Assembly (NCBI RefSeq): GCF_002863305.2
Contig: NZ_CP136962.1
Span: forward strand, 558,001 to 622,000
DNA from: Neisseria perflava
Lineage (GTDB): Bacteria > Pseudomonadota > Gammaproteobacteria > Burkholderiales > Neisseriaceae
DNA: 64,000 nt
Direction: 5' to 3'
Below, piece by piece: positions 8,934 through 16,600 of the stretch. Below the pieces are notes generated by a model, which was not told the origin of the DNA, ran no database searches, and saw nothing but the letters and a program-made list of their open reading frames with translations. The number at the start of each line of letters is the position of its first letter. Positions within the stretch are counted from its first letter, which is position 1. A program made the translations under genes and the position numbers.

Positions 8934-9455
8934 TTAATGGTTCCATGGCATTTTGGCCAGCAGGCGAGCCATGCCGCAGAATCCGGTTAGTCCGGCCGTT
9001 AATAGGCCTGCGCCGACCATCACGTCTATCAGATAAAACCAAGGCGATACCAGCCAACCTGCCAGCACGCCCAACAGAATCAAACTGCCCGCAATGGTTT
9101 GCACCTGCCGCATGATATCCGGTGTGGCACGGTCGGCAACAATAGGAAGTCCTACTGATTTCCATGCCTGTAAGCCGCCTTCTAGAATATAGCATTCTCG
9201 ACCTTGGCCAAGCGCTGACAATATTGTTTCTGCCCGTGTTGTACGTTTACCGCTCAGGCAATAAAAAATCAGGCATGGGGCTGTATCATCGGGCAGTTTG
9301 TCTCGATGCTGTTCAGGCGGAAGGGATAATGCACCGCCAATATGCCCGCCCCGATATTCGGCTTGGCTTCGGATGTCCACTGCCAACGCGCCCTCACGGA
9401 TTTTTGCCATTGCTTCGGAAGGCGTGATTCGCGGGAGTTGACCGACCGTGCTCAT
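8934..9455 (-). CDS. YgaP-like membrane rhodanese (sulfurtransferase)
   Basis: A 173-residue protein with an N-terminal rhodanese domain (about 8-108) and two hydrophobic segments (about 115-135 and 140-160). The active-site loop is FYCLSGKRT with the catalytic persulfide-forming Cys; the rhodanese landmarks VDIRSQAEYRGGHIGGA and LEGGLQAWKSVGLPI are present. This matches E. coli YgaP, an inner-membrane rhodanese that handles sulfane sulfur. It is the middle gene of a three-gene minus-strand operon (DUF2892 protein, this gene, ArsR regulator) with 12-base and 79-base spacers. Likely role: moving sulfur from persulfides during sulfide stress. Confidence 0.85.
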   Translation of the reverse strand: MSTVGQLPRITPSEAMAKIREGALAVDIRSQAEYRGGHIGGALSLPPEQHRDKLPDDTAPCLIFYCLSGKRTTRAETILSALGQGRECYILEGGLQAWKSVGLPIVADRATPDIMRQVQTIAGSLILLGVLAGWLVSPWFYLIDVMVGAGLLTAGLTGFCGMARLLAKMPWNH

Positions 9456-9467
9456 GTTTTGCCTTCG

Positions 9468-9662
9468 TTATTTTTTGTTGATGCGGCAGGTGTTGATGCC
9501 CAATAAGCTGTACAGCGCGCAGTTGCCAATCAGTGCTGTACCCAGGGGGATGATGCCCAGCCAACCCCACCAGCCAATTTGTCCGGTAGCGGCTGCAGCA
9601 ATCAGCGCTACGCCGATAACAATACGGATTACGCGATCTAAAGTACCCAAGTTTCGTTTCAT
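9468..9662 (-). CDS. DUF2892 small membrane protein
   Basis: A 64-residue protein with the opening MKRNLGTLDRVIRIVIGVAL, typical of DUF2892 (the YgaP transmembrane-tail family), and two hydrophobic helices joined at GWWGWLG, then GNCALYSLLGINTC. The two cysteines GNC...NTC are family features. A strong ribosome site (CAAGGAG) precedes the ATG. It is the first gene of the sulfur operon, 12 bases ahead of the rhodanese gene whose membrane tail it resembles. It may form a membrane complex with the rhodanese; no enzyme activity is suggested. Confidence 0.8.
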   Translation of the reverse strand: MKRNLGTLDRVIRIVIGVALIAAAATGQIGWWGWLGIIPLGTALIGNCALYSLLGINTCRINKK

Positions 9663-9703
9663 TTTATTGCTCCTTGTTTAAGAATGGATTGTCTATAAAT
9701 AAA

Positions 9704-9727
9704 CATATATAACAAAAATCATATATG
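9704..9727. promoter_or_regulatory. AT-rich inverted repeat, candidate operator for the ArsR/BigR-like repressor
   Basis: Perfect 7-base arms, CATATAT (9704-9710) and ATATATG (9721-9727), flank a 10-base spacer about 42 bases before the first gene of the operon. ArsR-family repressors bind such dyads. Assignment to the regulator at 8552-8854 is inference. Confidence 0.45.
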
Positions 9728-10063
9728 AGAAATATTATAGCTTTAAAGATGACTTTGTCAAATGGTTTACAGTAAAAGTGTAATGAATATTTGCATTGTA
9801 TTTTTTAAACGCACAAATAGAATCAATCTCCAACGGCATGGTTAAATGTAAAAATACAGCCTGATATTTTCAGACGGCACTGGAGATGATCTATATAATA
9901 TTTTATTTATATTGGAAGAATGAGTAGTCAGTTTTCAGAAGGAATCAAATCATGACCGATTCGGAAAAGAAGCCCAATGGAGACGATTTGAAGACTGGAT
10001 AATCCGTTGTGTAACTAGCAAGGGAGAGGAAACAATTTAAAATCAAATTGTCTACGAATTATA

Positions 10064-10100
10064 AAAGGCCGTCTGAAAATTGAATCTCAGACGGCCTTTA
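10064..10100 (-). terminator. inverted DUS pair, terminator of the fetA-like gene
   Basis: AAAGGCCGTCTGAA pairs with CAGACGGCCTTT just past the stop codon of the receptor gene at 10127. Confidence 0.75.
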
Positions 10101-10126
10101 GTTTCTTTATAACGTCGTTCGTATCA

Positions 10127-12223
10127 TCAGAAACGATAGTTCACACCCAAGGCAAACTCGCGGCCGCGCTCGTAGAAGGGCACGCGTCCATTGCCGTCGG
10201 GGAAGCGTTGGCTGTGCGAACGGTATTGCTTGTTGCCAATGTTGTTGACAGCGAAGTTGACGTTCAGGTTGTCTTTTTTCAGCGGCTGCCAGTTGGCGTA
10301 GATGTCGTGTACGCCGTAACCGGCTTTCTTGCCGTGTATCGTGCCTTGTCCGCGGGCGACGTCGGTGTATTTCACGCTTTGGGCGTAGCGGCCGCGCCAG
10401 CCGATTTCGAGTTTGGGGTTTTCAAACTGGTAAGACAGGCCGGTCAGCCATTGGCGGCCGGTGTTCCAGAAGGTGAACGAGCTTTCGTGGTCTTCCGCTT
10501 GAATCGGGCTTTCGCCGTAGTACATTTCGCCGTTCAGACGGGGTTTGACGTAGGATACGCCGGCACGAGCGGTCAGACCGCCCCAGCGGTAGGACGCGTC
10601 AAGTTCGTAGCCGTAGGTTTTGAGTGTGCCGCCGTTGTAAATCTTGCCACGCTCGGTGATGGAGGCGGTGTTGTTGTTGATTTTTGCCCAACGATAGACG
10701 ATGAGGTCTTTGATGCGTTGGTGGAACACGCTGCCGCTGACGTTGAAGTTGTCGTTGCGCCATTTGAAGCCGAGTTCGGCGCGGCGGGCGGTTTCGGCTT
10801 TGAGGTTGCCGTCCAAATCGGCGGCGGCGCCTGCGCGTTCGTTAGCTAACAGGGCTTCGTTCAGGCGGGGCGCACGGCTTGCCTGATTGAGGTTTGCCAA
10901 GAGGGAGAAGTTGTCGTTGATGTCCCAAATCGCGCCGATGCTAGGGTTGAGCTGACCGTGCGACGCGCTTTGTTTGCTGGCGGCGTTGTATTTGAAATGG
11001 TCGTAACGCAGGCCGGTGGTCAGGGTAACGGGGTGCAGGTTCCAAATGCCTTCCGCGTACACGCCGTATTCGGCTTTTTTCTCTTTGTCGCGGTCATACA
11101 GGCCGAGAATCTTCAGCCACGCTCCTTTGTCGGACGGCTCGGAGGTTTCGTGGCGGTAGTTGACGCCGTATTTCACCATGTGTCCGTCGCCGAAGGAGCT
11201 GGCGAGGTTCAGATTTGCGCCGGTTGCTTTGATTTTGCTTAACTCAAGCTTGCCGATGGGAACGCCGCCTTGCGCCGTGCCGGAAGCTTGGGCTTTTGGA
11301 GAAGGCGCGCCTTTAGGCGGTTTGGTGTCGTCGGTATTGATTTGGAAGACGTTGGCGTCGATTTTGTCGAGGAAACCGACGTTGCGGCCGCGGTATTCCA
11401 GATTGTAGGTCTGCTCTTTTTGATAAGTGCCGTCCACGCCGACATAGCTGTCAACGTTTTGGAACTCGGCTTTGTCGGTGCGGTTGCCTTTTTGGTATTC
11501 CTGACGGTAGGTCAGGCGGATGCCGTGGTCGTCGTTGAAGTCGTAGCCGAGTTTGGCGAGGTAGCTGTGCTGTTTCAGACGACTGCCGTGGTTGACATTG
11601 CCGTTGCCGTCTTTGTAGTCGCGGTTGTTGAGGAAGTTGCCTGCAAACAGGGCATCGAAGCCGTTTTGATAGCCGTAAACCGCCGCGTTGCCGGTTGAGC
11701 CTTTATTGCTGCTCAAGCCCGCGCCGAGTTTGAAACCGAAAGGTTTGCCGTCGGTCAGCAGGTCTTTCGCGTCAACCGTCGTTACGCGGATGGTACCGCC
11801 GACCGCGCCCAAGCCCGCGCTTGCCGCGCCTGTGCCTTTTTCGACGTTGATGCTTTTCACCAAAGCAGGATCAAGCTGGAAGCGGCTTTGGTGGTGGAAG
11901 ATTTTTGTGGATTGGCTGGTGTTGTCGACTTCTAGGTTAATTTTGTCTTCACCAACGCCGCGGATGCTGTAAAACTGCGCTACGCCGTTGCCGCCGCCGA
12001 CATCCATACCGATTTGATCTTTCATGACTTGTTTCAAATCGGTCGAAGTTTCGCGGTCGAGCTGGTTGCGGGTTACACGAGTCGGTACGGCAGTACCGGT
12101 GACCTTAATTTCATTCAGCTCGGCAGTTTCTGCGGGTTGCAAATTTTCGGCATGAGCGAAGCTTGTTGATAATGCGAGTGTAATGATACTAAGGCGGAAT
12201 ACAGGAGAGTAGACCTTATTCAT
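10127..12223 (-). CDS. fetA: FetA/FrpB-like TonB-dependent siderophore receptor
   Basis: A 698-residue outer-membrane receptor: signal peptide (cut near SFAHAEN), plug domain and 22-strand barrel ending in GREFALGVNYRF with the terminal Phe. Compared with meningococcal FetA (ferric enterobactin receptor) as I recall it, the plug shares GGGNG..QF..IRG.G, the HQ.RF..DPALVK stretch and the KG.G.ASAG.GA motif. Barrel segments RAPRLNEAL, KPRLNG and NPKLEIGWRGRY also match. A Fur box precedes it, so iron repression is likely. In meningococcus fetA is followed by fetB-F transport genes; here it stands alone between DUS hairpins. A FetA paralogue with another ligand is possible. Confidence 0.8.
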   Translation of the reverse strand: MNKVYSPVFRLSIITLALSTSFAHAENLQPAETAELNEIKVTGTAVPTRVTRNQLDRETSTDLKQVMKDQIGMDVGGGNGVAQFYSIRGVGEDKINLEVDNTSQSTKIFHHQSRFQLDPALVKSINVEKGTGAASAGLGAVGGTIRVTTVDAKDLLTDGKPFGFKLGAGLSSNKGSTGNAAVYGYQNGFDALFAGNFLNNRDYKDGNGNVNHGSRLKQHSYLAKLGYDFNDDHGIRLTYRQEYQKGNRTDKAEFQNVDSYVGVDGTYQKEQTYNLEYRGRNVGFLDKIDANVFQINTDDTKPPKGAPSPKAQASGTAQGGVPIGKLELSKIKATGANLNLASSFGDGHMVKYGVNYRHETSEPSDKGAWLKILGLYDRDKEKKAEYGVYAEGIWNLHPVTLTTGLRYDHFKYNAASKQSASHGQLNPSIGAIWDINDNFSLLANLNQASRAPRLNEALLANERAGAAADLDGNLKAETARRAELGFKWRNDNFNVSGSVFHQRIKDLIVYRWAKINNNTASITERGKIYNGGTLKTYGYELDASYRWGGLTARAGVSYVKPRLNGEMYYGESPIQAEDHESSFTFWNTGRQWLTGLSYQFENPKLEIGWRGRYAQSVKYTDVARGQGTIHGKKAGYGVHDIYANWQPLKKDNLNVNFAVNNIGNKQYRSHSQRFPDGNGRVPFYERGREFALGVNYRF

Positions 12224-12257
12224 GATTTTTCCTAAGTAAAAAATTGACTGCTTATTC

Positions 12258-12282
12258 TAATTGTTATAATAATGATTATCAA
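12258..12282 (-). promoter_or_regulatory. Fur box of the fetA-like receptor
   Basis: Read on the minus strand this is TTGATAATCATTATTATAAC, closely matching the Fur consensus GATAATGATAATCATTATC (the GATAAT hexamer and the ATCATTAT core). It lies about 35 bases upstream of the start codon, where Fur would block RNA polymerase under iron-replete conditions. Confidence 0.75.
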
Positions 12283-12492
12283 ATTCTTAATGGATATTAA
12301 TAAATATATTCTGTTTTATTCCAGTCTCAAATTAATAGGATTTTTATAAAAATCAATTAGTTTATATTTTAGTTAAATTTGGTAAAGATTCTTTGGTTGG
12401 GAAATGGGTTGAGTCTTACTTTTTCCGAGAGGGAGAGAAAGGATAGCTTGAATATCCGTCAATAAAGAATTTTATCTATCAGTGTTTTATTT

Positions 12493-12529
12493 AAAAGGCC
12501 GTCTGAAAAATATTTTTCAGACGGCCTAA
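12493..12529 (-). terminator. inverted DUS pair, terminator of the cardiolipin synthase gene
   Basis: AAAAGGCCGTCTGAAAAA pairs with TTTTTCAGACGGCCT, separated by only a few bases, just after the stop codon at 12541. Confidence 0.75.
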
Positions 12530-12540
12530 ATATTTATGTT

Positions 12541-14034
12541 TTACAACAAAGGGCTCATTAGACGGACGGCATTTTCCACAAGGCCGCGGAGTTTGGAGCG
12601 TTGTTGCCATGATTTGATGGCAATGTAGCTGCTGCTTTTAAGGTAGCTGCGCTGTAGGTGGCAGATTTGTTTGGTGGTATCGCGATCGTAGATGGCGAGG
12701 CTGATTTCGAGGTTGAGGAAGAAGCTGCGCATGTCCATGTTGACCGTGCCGAAGAGGGAGTAGTCTTCGTCAATGGTCATGGTTTTGGCATGTAAGAGCC
12801 CACCTTCAAACATGGCAATTTTGACCCCGGCTTCCAGCAACATAGGGTAGTAGGCGCGTGAGGCGTAGCGTACCATCAGTGAATCGACTTTGGCTGGCAG
12901 TATCAGGGTCACTTTGACGCCGCGTTTGGCGGCAACGGTTAATGCCATGAGAAGCGGCTCGTCGGGGACAAAGTAGGGAGTGGTAATCGTGATTTGTTTG
13001 GTGGCGGCATAGATGGCGCTGATGATGGTTTCGTAGATAACGAAGCTGCCTTGCTCGGGAGCGGATGGAATGATTTGGGCAACAATATCGCCTTGCTGCA
13101 TTTTTTCGGGAAGGATTTTAGGTAGCAGGCTTTGGGCTTGATTGAGGTATGTTTGTACGTTTTGGAGGTTTTCATCGGTTTCGACGGCAAGGTCGGCGAA
13201 GAAGACGGCAGACAGTTCCAAAACCATAGGCCCTGTACAGCGCATCATGACATCGACCCATTCTCCGACCCCGGAGTTTTGTTTGAAATAGCGCGGGTCG
13301 ACGAGGTTGAAGCTGCCGGTGTAACCGATTTTGCTGTCGATAACGAGGATTTTGCGGTGGTTGCGCAGGTCGGTGCGCGTGAATAATGTACGCCAAATAC
13401 CGACAGGTAATGAGGTATGTACTTCAACGCCTGCTTGGCGCAGTATCTCTACCCAATCGCTTTCAAAAAAACTCCTGCTGCCGACGGCATCGGCCAGAAT
13501 GGCGCAGTCAACGCCTCGATCTGCGGCGGCAAGAATTTCATTTAAAATTTCTTCGATGCGGCCTTTTGGCTCGATAATGTAAAAAGCCAGCAGGCAGGAG
13601 TGGGTTGCGGCGCGTATGTCCGTAAGCATGCTGTCGATGATGGCATCGGTGGTTGAGAGCAGGTTCATGGCGTTGCCTTTGGTGGCACCCAGCCCCGTTC
13701 CTTTTTCGGCAACTTTACTGATGCCGTGGTAACGTGATTTGACTTGGTCGGCAATGTCGAGATAGATATCGGCTAGATGGGTGGCGGCAAAGTTGCGGTA
13801 GAAGCGGTTCATTTCGCCGGTACGTTTGGCGCGGGCGGTGCCTAGACGAGGCTCGCCGATAAGGATGTAGGCAATGGTTCCGAACACGGGGAAAAGGAAG
13901 AGGATAATCAGCCAGGCAAAGGTTGAGCCGATGTTTTTTTGTTTGTACAACACGCGCAGCATACAGACGAGTGCGGCGCAGGTGTGGGCGAAGATGAAAA
14001 TCTCGGTCCAGGTGATGTCTTTTAAAAAATTCAT
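12541..14034 (-). CDS. cardiolipin synthase (phospholipase D family)
   Basis: A 497-residue inner-membrane enzyme that joins phosphatidylglycerol units to make cardiolipin. Two N-terminal hydrophobic segments (about 5-60) are followed by two HKD catalytic motifs: NHRKILVIDSKIGYTGSFN and LHAKTMTIDEDYSLFGTVNMD. The C-terminus is ...VRLMSPLL, usual for Cls proteins. The start at 14032-14034 (MNFLKDITW) is preferred over an in-frame ATG 31 codons earlier, because the extension is not hydrophobic like a Cls N-terminus; the ribosome site is weak. The gene stands alone, flanked by DUS hairpins. Confidence 0.9.
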   Translation of the reverse strand: MNFLKDITWTEIFIFAHTCAALVCMLRVLYKQKNIGSTFAWLIILFLFPVFGTIAYILIGEPRLGTARAKRTGEMNRFYRNFAATHLADIYLDIADQVKSRYHGISKVAEKGTGLGATKGNAMNLLSTTDAIIDSMLTDIRAATHSCLLAFYIIEPKGRIEEILNEILAAADRGVDCAILADAVGSRSFFESDWVEILRQAGVEVHTSLPVGIWRTLFTRTDLRNHRKILVIDSKIGYTGSFNLVDPRYFKQNSGVGEWVDVMMRCTGPMVLELSAVFFADLAVETDENLQNVQTYLNQAQSLLPKILPEKMQQGDIVAQIIPSAPEQGSFVIYETIISAIYAATKQITITTPYFVPDEPLLMALTVAAKRGVKVTLILPAKVDSLMVRYASRAYYPMLLEAGVKIAMFEGGLLHAKTMTIDEDYSLFGTVNMDMRSFFLNLEISLAIYDRDTTKQICHLQRSYLKSSSYIAIKSWQQRSKLRGLVENAVRLMSPLL

Positions 14035-14179
14035 ATTCGGTAGCGGGAGTGGATGTGTTTTTAAGTTTGAAGGTGTCAGCTGATAAGCTTCAGATATTAA
14101 GTATATAGAAAAACCGTCTAAAAACAAATTTACACGATAATCGTGTTTTTGCTTTCAGACGGCCTTTGAGTTGCTTTAA

Positions 14180-15241
14180 TTAACGGTGATACTGACGGGA
14201 CAATTCGTGTACGGTATCGACCAAGATTTTGGCGTGTTCCGGATCGGCGTGTTGGTTGATGCCGTGTCCGAGGTTGAATACATGGCCGCTGCCGTTGCCG
14301 TAGTCGGCAAGGATGCGCGCGACTTCGGTGCGGATAGATTCCGGTGTGCCAAAGAGGGCAAACGGGTCGAAGTTGCCTTGCAGGGCAACTTGTTCGCCAA
14401 CGCGACGGCGGGCTTCACCAATGTTGCAGGTCCAGTCCAAGCCCAATGCGTCTGCGCCGATTTCCGCCATGCTTTCCAGCCATAAGCCGCCACCTTTGGC
14501 AAATATGATAACAGGCACGCGGCGGCCTTCGCTTTCGCGTTTGAGTCCGGCAACGATTTGTCGGATGTACTTCAGGCTGAATTCTTTAAATGCGGCATCG
14601 CTCAACACGCCGCCCCAAGTGTCGAAAATTTGTACGGCTTGTGCGCCGGCATCGATTTGGGCGTTGAGATAAGCGGTAACGGCTTGAGCATTGGTGTCGA
14701 GGATTTTATGCAGCAAATCAGGGCGCGAATACATCATGGTTTTGATGGTGCGGAATTCTTTGCTGCTGCCGCCTTCAACCATGTAGCAGGCGAGTGTGAA
14801 CGGGCTGCCGGAGAAGCCGATCAGTGGTACGCGGCCGTCCAGTGCTTTACGGATGGAAGTCACTGCATCAAAGACGTATTGCAGTTTTTCCATGTCGGGA
14901 ACTTGCAGTTTTGCAATGTCGGCTTCGTGTTGCAAGGCACGTTCAAATTTCGGGCCTTCGCCTTCGGCAAAATACAGGCCCAAACCCATGGCATCGGGAA
15001 CGGTCAGAATATCGGAAAACAGAATTGCCGCGTCTAGATCAAAACGTTCTAAAGGCTGGATGGTGACTTCGGTCGCCAGCTCGGTGTTTTTGCACAAATC
15101 GAGAAAGCTGCCTGCGCGCGCGCGCGTAGCTTTATATTCAGGCAGATAGCGTCCGGCTTGGCGCATCATCCAGATGGGCGTGTATTCGATAGGCTGTTTG
15201 AGCAGGGCGCGGAGGAAAGTGTCGTTTTTCAGAGCAGTCAT
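14180..15241 (-). CDS. hemE: uroporphyrinogen decarboxylase HemE
   Basis: A cytoplasmic enzyme that removes four carboxyl groups from uroporphyrinogen III to give coproporphyrinogen III. It is 353 residues, the family length. Signatures: [19 protein letters not shown] (substrate-binding Arg residues), [36 protein letters not shown] and [16 protein letters not shown]. It lies next to hemY and hemD-hemX, 135 bases apart, on the same strand, so it could be partly co-transcribed. A DUS and an AT-rich dyad follow its stop codon. Confidence 0.97.
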   Translation of the reverse strand: MTALKNDTFLRALLKQPIEYTPIWMMRQAGRYLPEYKATRARAGSFLDLCKNTELATEVTIQPLERFDLDAAILFSDILTVPDAMGLGLYFAEGEGPKFERALQHEADIAKLQVPDMEKLQYVFDAVTSIRKALDGRVPLIGFSGSPFTLACYMVEGGSSKEFRTIKTMMYSRPDLLHKILDTNAQAVTAYLNAQIDAGAQAVQIFDTWGGVLSDAAFKEFSLKYIRQIVAGLKRESEGRRVPVIIFAKGGGLWLESMAEIGADALGLDWTCNIGEARRRVGEQVALQGNFDPFALFGTPESIRTEVARILADYGNGSGHVFNLGHGINQHADPEHAKILVDTVHELSRQYHR

Positions 15242-15376
15242 GATAAATAGGCTTTCTGATTTGGTGTGTTGGACAAAGTTCAGACGGCCTTAGATATGTG
15301 TTGAGGCCGTCTGAAATGATTAAATGGTTGGTTTTGTTGTAGATTTCATATGGTCGCTTAATGCGAAATCAGCACA

Positions 15377-16600
15377 TTAATTGGATTGAGGAAGGGCTGC
15401 CGGATGTTCTTCTTCGGCCACGCTTTCCAAAACCAGATTGCGTTGTTCTTGCGCTTTTTGTGGTTGGTCTGTTTCATCAAACACGCGGGCCAAGACCAAA
15501 TGTGCGGATACGCTGGGTTGCAGGGCGATACTGGCTTCGAGGTAGCCTTGGGCTTTGCCCCAAAGTTTTCGTCCGTAAGCCAGTTGGCCAAGATACATCA
15601 ACAGCGGTGCATTGTCGGGTTGTTCCTGCAGCCAAGAATCTGCCAAGTCGATGGCTTTTTGTTGCTCGCGCTCGCTTAGGAAACGAACGGATTCGACAAA
15701 TGCTTCCAAAAGCTCGGGCTGGTGGGTTTGCGGATAATGGGTTTTAACCCATTTGACTGCATCGGCATACAAGCCCAAACGCTCGTATTTTTCGGCAATC
15801 GCGACACACAATTCGCCTGATTTCAAGCTTTCTGGAATGTGTTTCAAACAAGCTTTCAGACTGCCTGCATCGGTTACTTCGCTTAAGAGGCGGCGATATG
15901 CCCAATTTTGATACTGTTCGGCTTCGTAATCGTTGATGGCGCCGGCTTTGACCAGTTTTTCTGCTTTTGCCAAGACATCTGCAGCATCACCGTGATCAAA
16001 GGCATAACGCAATTGCAGGCGGACCAGGCGGCTTAAGTTGCTATTGATTTTTGCTGCTGCTTCAAGGTTTTGTGCGGCAGTCGGATAATCGCGACGGCTA
16101 AGTGCAGATTCAGCCAGCAAAAGATGACGGGAAAGCTGTTGTTTTTGTGGCAGGTGTTCGATTTCGTGCAGGTAGCGATCGCGTAATTCGAAGTTTTCCA
16201 TTTGGTCGGCCGCGTGCGCGCCCAACATCAAAGCCAGGGTACGGTTGTCGCCTGCTTCTTTGTTTTTCAAGACTTTGGCGGCTTCTTGTTCAGCTTTTTC
16301 AAAACGGCCTTCAAAATATGCCAGACCTGCGCTGTTCAAAGAGGCAGAAGCCTGACGGCCTTTGCGGGCAATGCCGAAGCGTTGGATACGCGCCGGAATG
16401 TTCAAGAGGCCGAACACGAATTTAATCAGGAAATACAAGACGAATACGCTCAACAGCAGGCCTAAAACAAAGGCATGCAGATTGATACGCAGCATGGTTT
16501 GTTCAACCACGACGTACACGTTGCCGGTATAAATGCCTGAAGCCAACGCTAAACCGACGGCTGCGGCAAACAGAATGACAATCCAAACGACGGTTTTCAT
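15377..16600 (-). CDS. hemY: HemY-like tetratricopeptide membrane protein
   Basis: A 407-residue inner-membrane protein of the proteobacterial HemY family (not protoporphyrinogen oxidase). It has two N-terminal membrane segments (about 4-26 and 40-63) and then TPR-type helices rich in Ala, Leu and Tyr, such as ALMLGAHAADQMENF and LLAESALSRRDYPTAAQNLEAAAKI split over two repeats. Its ATG overlaps the hemD-hemX stop codon (ATGA), showing translational coupling. It probably scaffolds haem-pathway enzymes at the membrane; the mechanism is not settled. Confidence 0.9.
   Translation of the reverse strand: MKTVVWIVILFAAAVGLALASGIYTGNVYVVVEQTMLRINLHAFVLGLLLSVFVLYFLIKFVFGLLNIPARIQRFGIARKGRQASASLNSAGLAYFEGRFEKAEQEAAKVLKNKEAGDNRTLALMLGAHAADQMENFELRDRYLHEIEHLPQKQQLSRHLLLAESALSRRDYPTAAQNLEAAAKINSNLSRLVRLQLRYAFDHGDAADVLAKAEKLVKAGAINDYEAEQYQNWAYRRLLSEVTDAGSLKACLKHIPESLKSGELCVAIAEKYERLGLYADAVKWVKTHYPQTHQPELLEAFVESVRFLSEREQQKAIDLADSWLQEQPDNAPLLMYLGQLAYGRKLWGKAQGYLEASIALQPSVSAHLVLARVFDETDQPQKAQEQRNLVLESVAEEEHPAALPQSN

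Larger units (their letters stand above)
9663..10126. other. intergenic region upstream of the sulfur operon
   Basis: It holds the likely promoter/operator of the rhodanese operon (about 9670-9740), an isolated partial DUS near 9868 and a DUS hairpin at its right end. A 16-codon ATG frame near 9952 (MTDSEKKPNGDDLKTG) is too short and unsupported to call. The rest shows nothing I can name. Confidence 0.5.
12224..12540. other. intergenic region with Fur-controlled promoter
   Basis: Very AT-rich. It holds the Fur box and promoter of the fetA-like gene and a DUS hairpin at its right end. There is no poly-C tract like the phase-variable one described in the meningococcal fetA promoter. Confidence 0.6.

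Noticed and set aside
9952-10002. A 16-codon ATG frame upstream of the sulfur operon
   Set aside because: Too short, no ribosome site and no hairpin of its own; could be a decayed gene end but cannot be supported.
10208-10849. A 213-codon frame antisense to the fetA-like gene
   Set aside because: Val/Phe/Ala-rich antisense artefact of a GC-rich coding strand.
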